A stretch of 64,000 nucleotides of DNA from Desulfarculus sp. Its GTDB lineage: Bacteria > Desulfobacterota > Desulfarculia > Desulfarculales > Desulfarculaceae. The stretch is taken from contig JACQYR010000022.1 of assembly GCA_016208115.1 (NCBI GenBank), positions 1-64,000 of the forward strand, given 5' to 3'. Made by a program: the position numbers and the translations under genes. The notes beneath the pieces were generated by a model. It ran no database searches. It was given only the letters and a program-made list of their open reading frames with translations, and had not been told where the DNA came from. Below are positions 1 to 7,620 of the stretch, piece after piece (the first letter of the stretch is position 1; each line of letters starts with the position of its first letter).

Positions 1-199
1 TGGTCTCCACGGCCTGCTTGGCCGCGGCGATGCGGGTCTCACCCGAGGGCAGGCGGCCCTTCATGCTGCCCGAGCAGTCCAGGATCACCTCCACCATCTT
101 GGTTTTGGCGGCGGCCCGGGCCTCCAGGGGCGCCATGGCCAAGAAAACCGTCAGCGCCAAGGCCAGCCCCGCGATCAGCATCACGCGCCGAGTATGCAT
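1..199 (-). CDS. VWA-domain secreted protein, N-terminal fragment
   Basis: The reverse strand reads from an ATG at 199 to the window edge without a stop (66 codons). The first ~30 residues form a signal peptide: basic MHTRR start, hydrophobic core, then an Ala-rich cleavage region. The mature part begins at once with VEVILDCSGSMKGR, which carries the DxSxS metal-site (MIDAS) motif of von Willebrand factor A domains. VWA domains bind divalent metal and mediate protein-protein contacts, so this is probably an exported or periplasmic protein. The C-terminal part lies outside the window, so its full architecture is unknown. The gene is divergent from the hydroxylase gene that starts at 382. Confidence 0.75.
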   Translation of the reverse strand, partial: MHTRRVMLIAGLALALTVFLAMAPLEARAAAKTKMVEVILDCSGSMKGRLPSGETRIAAAKQAVET

Positions 200-381
200 G
201 CTCTTCACTCCAGTGTGGCGTTGAGGCCCAGCCCCCCGGAATTCACAGGCTGTCATCAATTTAGTACAAGCACCGGGGCAGGCACAAGCGCCGCCATTTG
301 CCTGGAGCGCCGGCAGCGGGGTTGTGGCAAAATTGAGGGCAGGCCGCCAGCCACCGGCGGCCATCACCTTGGGGAGCCGCC

Positions 382-1176
382 ATGCTGGATGCCAACGCCG
401 CCCTGATCCGCCTGTTGATCTTCGGGGGCGGGCTGCTCTTCTTCCTGGCCTGTGAACTCATGGCCCCCTACCGGCCGGCCACGCTCTCCAAGCCCCGGCG
501 CTGGGCGGTGAACCTGGGGCTCACGGCCCTCAACTCGCTCTTGCTGGCGGCGCTCTTTGGCACGGCCAAGCTGGCCCTGGCCCAGCACGTCACCCAGCAC
601 AACCTGGGCCTCTTGAACGCCCACCCCCTGCCTTACGGCCTCAAGCTGCTCATCGCCGTGGCCTTCCTGGACTTCATGCTCTACGTCTGGCACCTGTTGA
701 ACCACGAGGTGCCGCTGTTGTGGCGCTTCCACCGCGTGCACCACAGCGACCTGAACATGGACGTCTCCACGGCCACCCGCTTCCACATCGGCGAGCTGGC
801 CGTCTCGGCCCTGATAACCCTGGGCTTGATCTACCTCATCGGCGCCGATCCCTTGAGCGTCATTGTCTTCGAGGCCGGCCTGGGGCTCTGCGCCCAGTTC
901 CAGCACAGCAGCCTCAAGGTGCCGGCCTGGCTGGAGGGCCTGTGGTGGACGCTCTTGGTGCCGCCTTCCATGCACCGCATCCACCACTCGGTAAGGATCA
1001 AGGAACGCAACAGCAACTACGGCACCATCTTCTCGCTGTGGGACCGCGCCCTGGGCACCCTGGTGCGGCATGTGGACCAGGCCGGCATCAGGATCGGCGT
1101 GGGCGGCCATTTCGATTCGGCCAGGCTGGGCCTGGGCCGGCTCTTGATAATGCCCTTCACCCGCTACGTGCGCTAA
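382..1176 (+). CDS. Membrane fatty acid hydroxylase / sterol desaturase family protein
   Basis: A 264-residue integral membrane protein of the fatty-acid hydroxylase superfamily. His clusters that would bind a di-iron centre are visible: HLLNH (about residues 100-104), FHRVHH (about 115-120) and MHRIHHS near residue 200, in the HxxxH / HxxHH / HxxHH order typical of the family. Hydrophobic segments occur at the N-terminus and between the His clusters. Members hydroxylate or desaturate lipid substrates with O2; the substrate here cannot be read from sequence. An O2-using enzyme in what looks like an anaerobe is notable. The start ATG at 382 follows a GGGGAG-like ribosome site. It lies 48 bp upstream of the Sec-rhodanese and may be co-transcribed with it. 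Confidence 0.8.
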   Translation: MLDANAALIRLLIFGGGLLFFLACELMAPYRPATLSKPRRWAVNLGLTALNSLLLAALFGTAKLALAQHVTQHNLGLLNAHPLPYGLKLLIAVAFLDFMLYVWHLLNHEVPLLWRFHRVHHSDLNMDVSTATRFHIGELAVSALITLGLIYLIGADPLSVIVFEAGLGLCAQFQHSSLKVPAWLEGLWWTLLVPPSMHRIHHSVRIKERNSNYGTIFSLWDRALGTLVRHVDQAGIRIGVGGHFDSARLGLGRLLIMPFTRYVR

Positions 1177-1224
1177 GGCCCCCGGGCGGCGCGGGTCGCT
1201 GACCAGCTAATAAGGAGCGCCTTT

Positions 1225-2082
1225 ATGATGCTCAAGGCCTTGTTCAGCGCCTCCCGCGACCTGAGCCCCCAGGAGGTCCGCCAGTTCATGGAGGCCCGCC
1301 GGCCCGACCAATACACCCTCTTGGACGTGCGCCAGCCCGCCGAGTACAAGCGCGGCCATATCCCCGGGGCCAGGCTCATCCCCCTGCCCGACCTGAGTGA
1401 GCGCCTCGGTGAACTGGATCCCCACAAGCCCACCATTGTCTATTGAGCCATGGGCGGACGCAGCCGGGCGGCTGCCGAGATGCTGGGGCACCGGGGCTTC
1501 GAGGAGGTCTACTCCCTGGCCGGGGGCATCATGGCCTGGGACGGGCTCACCGCCCCGGGCACCGCCACCCAGGGCCTGGGGCTGGTCAGCGGGCGGGAGG
1601 ACAAGGCCCGGCTGTTGGTCATCGCCCTGGGCCTGGAGGCCGGCCTGGGCGCCTTCTATGCCCAGGCCCAGGCCCGGGCCAGGGACCAACGCGCCCGCGA
1701 TTTATGCCAGCGCCTAGCCCAGGTGGAACAGCGCCATTGTGACCAGGTCTACGCCCTGTACCTGTGGGAGAGGCCCGACGGCCCCAATCTGGAGGACTTG
1801 TTGGGCCAGGCCCACGACCTAATGATGGAGGGCGGCGAAAAAGTGGAGCAGGCCCTGGAGAGGCTTCTTCCCCAGGGTTTCGGCGAGCAGGCGCTCTTGG
1901 AGACGGCCATGGGCATCGAGGCCCAGGCCCTGGACCTCTACCTGCGCATGAGCCACAAGCTGGCCCAGGACCAGGCCCGCCAGGCCCTCTTTGACCTGGC
2001 CCAGGAAGAGAAGGCCCACCTCAAGGCCCTGGGGGCGCTATTGGAGCAGATCAGCCAGGAGGCCGGCGCCCAGGCCGGGTAA
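1225..2082 (+). CDS. Predicted selenoprotein: rhodanese domain (Sec at active site) fused to ferritin-like domain
   Basis: The ORF track splits this gene at 1446/1450, but both halves are in one frame separated by a single TGA (1444-1446, codon 74). The first half is a rhodanese N-part (LLDVRQPAEYKRGHIPGARLIPL). The residues around the TGA read TIVY-TGA-AMGGRSRAA, so TGA sits exactly where rhodaneses carry their catalytic Cys, at the start of the active-site loop. A hairpin suitable as a bacterial SECIS lies at 1460-1475. Read through, the product is 285 residues. Residues ~115-280 form a helical ferritin/rubrerythrin-like domain with Glu/His metal-ligand patterns (VEQRH, GIEAQALDLY, EEKAH). 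It probably handles persulfide or reactive sulfur/oxygen species; the true substrate is unknown. AAGGAG precedes the ATG at 1225. A nonsense mutation is the alternative but fits less well. Confidence 0.8.
1460..1475 (+). promoter_or_regulatory. Putative bacterial SECIS hairpin
   Basis: GCAGCC-GGGC-GGCTGC forms a perfect 6 bp stem with a 4-nt loop that begins with GG. The apical loop starts 19 nt after the in-frame TGA at 1444-1446. This distance, and a G among the first two loop bases, match the published general model of bacterial SECIS elements read by SelB. It lies wholly within the coding sequence, as bacterial SECIS elements do. Confidence 0.65.
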
Positions 2083-2122
2083 CACCGGCTGCCGGCCCCA
2101 AGGCGGCGCGCGCTGCCCGCCG

Positions 2123-3139
2123 TCAACCCATGCGCAGCTTGGGGCAGGCGTGGCAGCCCGGCGGCGGAGAGCCCCGGCCCAGGCTGTGGCGGAAGGCCCG
2201 GTATTCGCGCCCGCGCCAGATGTCCTCCAGCAATTCCTGGTTGACGTCTCCGAATCGCTCCTGCCGCCAGGGCCGCATGCCGCCCTCTTGCCAGGCCAGG
2301 GGCCGGGGCGCGGACAGGTTGTGGAAGACGCAAGGCATGATCTGACCCGCCGCGCTGACCACCATGGCCTTGTCCAGGTTCTCCGTGCAGGGTCCCAGCG
2401 CTCCCCCCGGCGGGCGGGCCAACTGGTGGTGCCAGGCCAGGCCGGCCTGGGCCGCCCCCTGGGCCGCTCCTTCCAGTATGGCGGCCACCCGCTCGTATTC
2501 GGCCTGGTCCCGGGGCCAGAGGGCCTCGGCGGCCAACTCGGGGCTGGTGACCAGGTCCAGGGTGCTCACCACCACCGCCGCCACCCCCCGGTCCTTGAGC
2601 AGCCCCGGCAGGCGCGTTACATCCTCCAGGCGGGAGCGCAGGGCCAGGTAGGCCACGTGGACGGCTGGAAGGTCGCTCCCGGCCTGGGCCTTGGCCTGGG
2701 CCAGGTGTTCCATGGCCCCCAGCACCTGGGCCAGGCTGGTCCCCCGGCGAATCTCGTCGTTACGCTCGTCAACTCCGGCCAGGGACAAACCCACCACCTC
2801 CAGGCCCTCGGCCACCATGCGCCGGGCCGCCTCGGCGTCCAGGAGGGTGGCGTTGGTGGTGGTCCCCACCTGGCAGCCCTGGCCCCGGGCCAGGCGGACC
2901 ATGGTCCAGAAGCCGGGGTTGAGCAAGGGCTCGCCCCAACCCTGGAGGTGGACCAGGCGGGCGCGCCTTAGGGAAGGCAACAGGCGCCGGAAGGTATCCA
3001 GGCTCATCAGCCGGCCCTGCCAGTCCGGGGCCAGGGTGGTGTGGGGGCAGTAGAGGCAGCGGGCGTTGCACAGGGAGCTGACCTCCACCTGCACCCAATC
3101 CCATCGCCGCCCCCAGCCGGGCAGGAGCCATTTGAGCAT
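2123..3139 (-). CDS. Radical SAM protein with SPASM-like C-terminus
   Basis: A 338-residue radical SAM enzyme. The 4Fe-4S/SAM motif CNARCLYC (CxxxCxxC) is near residue 24, followed by the GWGEPLLNP motif near residue 68 that contacts SAM. The C-terminal part has further cysteines (GPCTEN, MPCVFHN, CHACPKL) in the pattern of a SPASM or twitch auxiliary-cluster domain. Such proteins modify peptides or proteins or build cofactors; no peptide substrate gene is visible beside it, so the target is unknown. It reads convergently against the Sec-rhodanese gene (41 bp between stops). It starts 64 bp downstream of the YeiH-like gene on the same strand, so co-transcription is possible. Confidence 0.85.
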   Translation of the reverse strand: MLKWLLPGWGRRWDWVQVEVSSLCNARCLYCPHTTLAPDWQGRLMSLDTFRRLLPSLRRARLVHLQGWGEPLLNPGFWTMVRLARGQGCQVGTTTNATLLDAEAARRMVAEGLEVVGLSLAGVDERNDEIRRGTSLAQVLGAMEHLAQAKAQAGSDLPAVHVAYLALRSRLEDVTRLPGLLKDRGVAAVVVSTLDLVTSPELAAEALWPRDQAEYERVAAILEGAAQGAAQAGLAWHHQLARPPGGALGPCTENLDKAMVVSAAGQIMPCVFHNLSAPRPLAWQEGGMRPWRQERFGDVNQELLEDIWRGREYRAFRHSLGRGSPPPGCHACPKLRMG

Positions 3140-3202
3140 GCCGCTTCCTCGTAAAGCGGCTCCCGCCGCCGGTTGGGCGGCGAGAGCCGGGAAGGGCCGG
3201 TC

Positions 3203-4747
3203 CTACATCTTGGGCGGGGGAAACAGGACGCCGCCGAAGATCAGGTAGGCCAGGATGAGGGTCCAGATGATGTTGACACTCTGGGCGATCACGAAGGCCA
3301 CGGCCGGCCGGCCGCCGCCCATCTTGGCCAGGTCGCCGAAGTGGGTTTCCAGGCCGATGCAGGTGAAGGCCAGGGCGAACCACCAGGTGCGCATGCCTCC
3401 CAAGGGTCCCTTGACCACCTTGATGGTGTCGGGCGAGAGCAGGAAGGAGAAGACCAGGGAGGAGATCATGAAGCCCAGCACGAACTTGGGAAAGCGGTTC
3501 CATATCTCGATGGCCCCGGGCCGCTCACTCTCGGGCAGGTCGCGGCACTCCTTGTAGGTCCACCAGATGGCCAGGAAGAAAGCGGCGAAGCCGATGAAGA
3601 CGTTCTGGCTCATCTTGACGATTACGCCGGTCTTCATGGCCGTCTCGCTTATCAAGGCCCCGGCGGCCACCACCGAGCCGCTGGTGTCCAGGGTGCCGCC
3701 CAACCAGGCCCCGGCCACCACGTCGGGCATGCCCACCCACTTGGCTATGGCCGGCTGCAAGACCAGCATGGGTATGGCGCAGATCAGGGTTATGGAGGTG
3801 ACGTAGCTCATCTTCTTGGGGTCGGCCTTGATGGCCCCGGCGGTGGCGATGGCCGCCGAGACGCCGCAGATGGACACGGCGCTGCTGAGCAGGGCCGAGA
3901 AGTCCTGGTCAATGCCCATTTTCTTGTGCGAGAGCCAGTAGCAGAAGTACCAGATGACCGCGATGACCAGGGCGGCTTGGACGATGCCGTAGATGCCGGC
4001 CTGCACGATCTCGCCGAAGAGGATGCCCGTGCCCAGGATGACCAGACCGGTCTTGATGTAGAACTCGGTCTGCACCGCCGGTTTGAGCCACTGGGGCAGG
4101 CCGACCACATTGGAGACCACGAGCCCCAGGGCCAGGCACCACAGCACGTATTCCAGGCCCAGTTCGTTGACCGAGAAGTTGCCGGCGATGAATTGAGATA
4201 CCCAGGCGATGATGAAAACCACCGGGAACCCCACGATGAACTGGCCGGCGCTTTGGCCCAGCAGCACCAGGCCTATCAAGGCCAAGACCCCGAAGCCCAC
4301 CAGCAGATAAAGTGACCACAGCAGGTTGTCGGCGGCGAATATCTTCTCCAGGAGCGCCCCGGAATTGGCTGAGAGCTTCTTGGTGATCTCCCCCACCGAC
4401 TTCTTGAAGTCCTTGTCCTTGACCGGCTTTAGCGCCTCGTCCACCTTTTTGGCCGCGTCGCCCACGGCCTTGCGCTCACCCTTGACCATGGCCTGCTGCA
4501 AGGCCCCCAGGGCCGTGGCCGCGCCGGCTTCGCCCTTTTTCTCCGAGAGCTTGGCCAGGGCCTCCACCACAGGCACGTTTTCCTTGATCAGCCCGGCGAA
4601 CTCGCCCTCGGTGGTCCACTTGAACTTGGGCGGCTTGACCGTCAGGCCAGCCAAGACCAGGGCGATGATGAGGAAGCCCAACCAGACGGCCAGCCAGTCC
4701 TCCGTGCGATACAGAATGGATAACCCCTTGTTTTCACCGTTTGCCAT
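3203..4747 (-). CDS. YeiH-family putative sulfate/anion exporter with extra N-terminal domain
   Basis: A 514-residue polytopic membrane protein of the YeiH (Cons_hypoth698) family, annotated as putative sulfate exporters; substrate evidence is weak. The start was chosen at MANGENKG because AGGAGG lies just upstream of that ATG; the ORF-track extension upstream is not supported. One transmembrane helix (~residues 17-37) is followed by a Lys/Glu/Ala-rich, helical, soluble stretch of ~90 residues (~45-140). The multi-span core follows, including the family's GLVILGTGILFGE and SAVSICGVSAAIA stretches. The inserted soluble part is not in the short E. coli-type members. A promoter candidate lies ~240 bp upstream. 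Confidence 0.8.
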   Translation of the reverse strand: MANGENKGLSILYRTEDWLAVWLGFLIIALVLAGLTVKPPKFKWTTEGEFAGLIKENVPVVEALAKLSEKKGEAGAATALGALQQAMVKGERKAVGDAAKKVDEALKPVKDKDFKKSVGEITKKLSANSGALLEKIFAADNLLWSLYLLVGFGVLALIGLVLLGQSAGQFIVGFPVVFIIAWVSQFIAGNFSVNELGLEYVLWCLALGLVVSNVVGLPQWLKPAVQTEFYIKTGLVILGTGILFGEIVQAGIYGIVQAALVIAVIWYFCYWLSHKKMGIDQDFSALLSSAVSICGVSAAIATAGAIKADPKKMSYVTSITLICAIPMLVLQPAIAKWVGMPDVVAGAWLGGTLDTSGSVVAAGALISETAMKTGVIVKMSQNVFIGFAAFFLAIWWTYKECRDLPESERPGAIEIWNRFPKFVLGFMISSLVFSFLLSPDTIKVVKGPLGGMRTWWFALAFTCIGLETHFGDLAKMGGGRPAVAFVIAQSVNIIWTLILAYLIFGGVLFPPPKM

Positions 4748-4986
4748 GACCGAGCACCTCCTTTTAGTGGTGTCACCAAAGAAGCGGCTCTGGGCTGGGG
4801 TTGGTGGTGAAGGCCCAAAGGTTGGATTTCCCCAGCAGGGTCGCTGTACCGGAAAAACCTCGCCGCGCATCCTCCTTGTTTGAATCCACAATCTTGCCCA
4901 ATTCCAGGCCAACGGGGCTACTATCCATTTGGCTTGCCTGGCCCGCCAGCGGCGCTTCCCTGGCGGATTAACCTTATACGCAAAAA

Positions 4987-5016
4987 ATATTAATCCACTT
5001 CCAGCTTGCTGGTCAA
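4987..5016 (-). promoter_or_regulatory. Sigma70-like promoter for YeiH-like gene
   Basis: On the minus strand TTGACC (5016-5011), an 18 bp spacer and TAATAT (4992-4987) form a good -35/-10 pair in a locally AT-rich patch. It points toward the YeiH-like start at 4747 and implies a leader of more than 200 nt. I see no recognisable riboswitch in that leader. The rest of the 4748-5138 gap holds nothing else I can name. Confidence 0.5.
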
Positions 5017-5138
5017 TCTAGTTTGAGAGAATGTGAAAATTGCGAAGGGCCGGGAAGAAAGGCGGTCAGGCGGGGGCTCGTTCCGGTCCTGGTCATTGGG
5101 GGTTGACCAGCGCCAACGCAAGAGCGCGCCTTCTGGCG

Positions 5139-6524
5139 CTAGGCCCCACCCAGGCCGGCCAGGAGACGGGCGTGCAGGTTGTCGAAGCCGCCGTTGCTCA
5201 TCACCAGGCACAGGTCGCCGGGCTTGAGCTCTTTCAGCAAGGCGGCCAGCAGGGCGTCGCTGTCGGTAAAGGCCCGGGCCGGGACCCCCCGCGCTTCCAG
5301 GTCGGCGGCCAGGCGGGCCGAGGAGAAGCGCTCGGCGGCGGGCAAGTCTTGCACGCCCGGAGGCTCGCGCAGGAAGACCAGGTCGGCGCGGTCAAAGGCC
5401 AGGGCGTATTCCTCCTGAAAAAATGCCCGCTTGGAGGTATTGGTGCGCGGCTCAAAGACCGCCACCAGCCGTCCCTGGCCCGGCCGCCAGCCCGGCAGGC
5501 CGAAGCCCTTGACCGCAGCCACGGTCTCGCGCACCGCCGTGGGGTGGTGGGCGAAGTCATCCACCACCACCACCCCGCTGGCCAGCCCGCGCACCTCCTG
5601 GCGGCGGCGCACCCCGCCAAAGCCGGCCTGGAGCGCGGCTGCCCGCGCGGGTTCCAGCCCGGCGGCCACCAGGGCCGCGCAGGCCGCTGTGGTGTTCAGG
5701 GCGTTGTGCAGGCCGGCCAGGGGCGAGAGGAAGTCCAACTCCAGGCCCGTTGGCGTGCGCACCCGCAGTTGGGCGCCCCCCGCCGGGGCCGGCCGCGCCG
5801 AGATCAGGCGCCAGGCGCAGTCCTGGCCCTGGCCGTAGGTCAGCACCGGGCAGGGGGCCTGCTGGACCCGGGCCAGCACCTCGGGGCTGTCGCCCCAGGC
5901 CAGGATGGTGCCGCCGGGCGGTAGGGCGCCCACCAGGAGGTCAAAGGCCCGGCGCACGGCGTTCAGGTCGGCGTAGATGTCGGCGTGGTCGAACTCGCAA
6001 GAGGTCAGAATGGCGATGCGGGGCCGATAGTGCACGAACTTGGGCCGCTTATCAAAAAAGGCCGTGTCGTACTCGTCGCCCTCCACCACGAAATGGGGGC
6101 CAGCGCCGTCGGCGAAGTTCTGGCCGCCCTCCAGCATGATGCCGCCCACCAGAAAGCCGGGGTCCAGGCCGGCGCGCATCAGCGCGCTGGCCATGATGGC
6201 CGTGGTGGTGGTCTTGCCGTGGGTGCCGGCGGCCACGATGCTCAGGCGCTCCCTTATGAAGAAGCGGGCCAGGGCCTGGGGCAGCGACAGGTAGGGGATG
6301 CCGGATTGGGCCAGGGCCAGGGCTTCGGGGTTGTCGCGGCGGATGACGTTGCCCACGATGACCAGGTCGGGCCGGGGCTCCAGGTTATGGGCGGCGTAGC
6401 CCCCGGACACGGATATGCCCAAGCCGGCGCCCATGGCCACGCCGCCGATGCCCATGAGGTGCACGGAGGAGATGGCGTCGGGGGCGGTGTTGAGGGCGGG
6501 GTCTAGGGATGGCTGGTGGGTCAT
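5139..6524 (-). CDS. mpl: UDP-N-acetylmuramate:tripeptide ligase (Mpl), with an internal in-frame loss
   Basis: Mpl reattaches recycled L-Ala-D-Glu-mDAP tripeptide to UDP-MurNAc in the cytoplasm. The Mur-ligase ATP loop AGTHGKTTTT, the EGDEYDTAFFDKR motif typical of Mpl, EFDHADIY and DDFAHHPTA are all present. Length is 461 residues. The N-terminal UDP-binding part is abnormal: MGIGGVAMG runs almost directly into AGLGISVSGGYAAHNLEPRPDLV. Compared with E. coli Mpl as I recall it, about 28 residues are missing here, including the GSD segment. The frame is kept. The start at MTHQPS (6524) precedes the conserved part by about 20 residues. Downstream of a serine hydrolase and an LD-carboxypeptidase gene, it belongs to a peptidoglycan-recycling run. 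Confidence 0.85.
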   Translation of the reverse strand: MTHQPSLDPALNTAPDAISSVHLMGIGGVAMGAGLGISVSGGYAAHNLEPRPDLVIVGNVIRRDNPEALALAQSGIPYLSLPQALARFFIRERLSIVAAGTHGKTTTTAIMASALMRAGLDPGFLVGGIMLEGGQNFADGAGPHFVVEGDEYDTAFFDKRPKFVHYRPRIAILTSCEFDHADIYADLNAVRRAFDLLVGALPPGGTILAWGDSPEVLARVQQAPCPVLTYGQGQDCAWRLISARPAPAGGAQLRVRTPTGLELDFLSPLAGLHNALNTTAACAALVAAGLEPARAAALQAGFGGVRRRQEVRGLASGVVVVDDFAHHPTAVRETVAAVKGFGLPGWRPGQGRLVAVFEPRTNTSKRAFFQEEYALAFDRADLVFLREPPGVQDLPAAERFSSARLAADLEARGVPARAFTDSDALLAALLKELKPGDLCLVMSNGGFDNLHARLLAGLGGA

Positions 6525-6564
6525 GGTATCACCGGATGATGTAATGATGTCATGGCGGTCTTCG

Positions 6565-7620
6565 TTAAAACCCCAGCAGCGGCCAGGCCTCCCGGTGCAC
6601 CAGCCGGCGGAAGGCCTTGATCTGGTCGTTGCCGCGTCCATAAGCCACGCGGTTGGTGAGTAGCACCAGGCCGCGGTTGGTCGCCGGGTGCCACCACAGG
6701 CTCACACCGGTGAAGCCCAGGTGGCCCACGCAGCCGGGGGGAGCATTGCCGCCGGCCTGGCTCTCGGCGCCACTGGGGGTGTCGAAGCCCGGAGTGCGGC
6801 TGGAGCCGGGCGTGGAGCGGTCAAGCTCGAAGAGCCGCCGCACCCGCTCGGCGGGCCAGGGGCCGTCGCCCTGGGCGGCGCGGCACAGGGCGTCCATGAC
6901 CCGGGCCACCTCCAGGGCGCCGCCGAAGAGACCGGCGTGGCCGGCCACCCCGCCCAGGCTATAAGCGTTCTCGTCCTCCACCTGGCCGTGGATGAGTGGC
7001 CGGCCGGGCAGGGGGCCGCAGGGCGCGATGCGCGCGGGCGACAGGGGGGGCTCCTGGGCCAGGGGGAAATAGCAAGGGCCGTCCACTCCCAGGGCGGCGT
7101 GGATACGCCCCAGCAGGGCCTCCAGGGGCGCCCCGGCCAGGCGCTCCAGGATCAGGCCCAGGAGCATGTAGCCAAGGTCGCCGTACAGGGCCTGGTGGCC
7201 GGGAGGATGGGCCAGGGGCTCGTTCATGAGCATGGCCAGCAAAAGCCCCCGGCGCATGGCCGGCGGGTTGCTGTCCAGCACTTGGTGGAAGGGCTGATAG
7301 GGGGCGAAGCCCGCCGCGTGGGTCAGTAGTTGCTGAATGGTGATGGCGGCCTTGTCCACGGGCACCGGCCGGCCCAAGAAATCGCCCAGCTTGGCCTTCC
7401 AGGGCAGGCGACCCTGGCAGGCCTGGTCCAGGGCCAAGAGCGCCGTGGCCAGGGGCTTGGTCAGCGAGGCCAGATCAAACCAGGTGTCGGGTTGGGCCGC
7501 GCCGGCGGCGTGCAGGAAGGCCGGAGCGCTATCCCGCCAGGCCAGGAAGACCATGGCCGGGGCCACGCCCTGCTCCACGCCCTGGTCCAAAAGCCCGGCC
7601 AGGCGGGGCCACTCAGGCAA
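6565..7620 (-). CDS. Serine hydrolase, beta-lactamase/class C PBP family
   Basis: The product has the class C beta-lactamase/DD-peptidase fold signature: SxxK nucleophile motif in FDLASLTKPLAT and a Tyr in the second motif region (LYGDLGYMLLG). The C-terminal GHLGFTGVSLW resembles the HTGFTG third-motif region of this family. I chose the TTG start at 7620, which overlaps the stop of the LD-carboxypeptidase gene by a few bases and suggests translational coupling. The longer ORF-track start lies deep inside that gene. No signal peptide is evident from this start, so it may act in the cytoplasm. Between ldcA and mpl it probably works on muropeptides or related amides, but the substrate is inferred from context only. 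Confidence 0.75.
   Translation of the reverse strand: MPEWPRLAGLLDQGVEQGVAPAMVFLAWRDSAPAFLHAAGAAQPDTWFDLASLTKPLATALLALDQACQGRLPWKAKLGDFLGRPVPVDKAAITIQQLLTHAAGFAPYQPFHQVLDSNPPAMRRGLLLAMLMNEPLAHPPGHQALYGDLGYMLLGLILERLAGAPLEALLGRIHAALGVDGPCYFPLAQEPPLSPARIAPCGPLPGRPLIHGQVEDENAYSLGGVAGHAGLFGGALEVARVMDALCRAAQGDGPWPAERVRRLFELDRSTPGSSRTPGFDTPSGAESQAGGNAPPGCVGHLGFTGVSLWWHPATNRGLVLLTNRVAYGRGNDQIKAFRRLVHREAWPLLGF

Noticed and set aside
2130-2971. Plus-strand ORFs over the radical SAM gene
   Set aside because: The minus strand carries the CxxxCxxC radical SAM protein; the plus frames are shadows.
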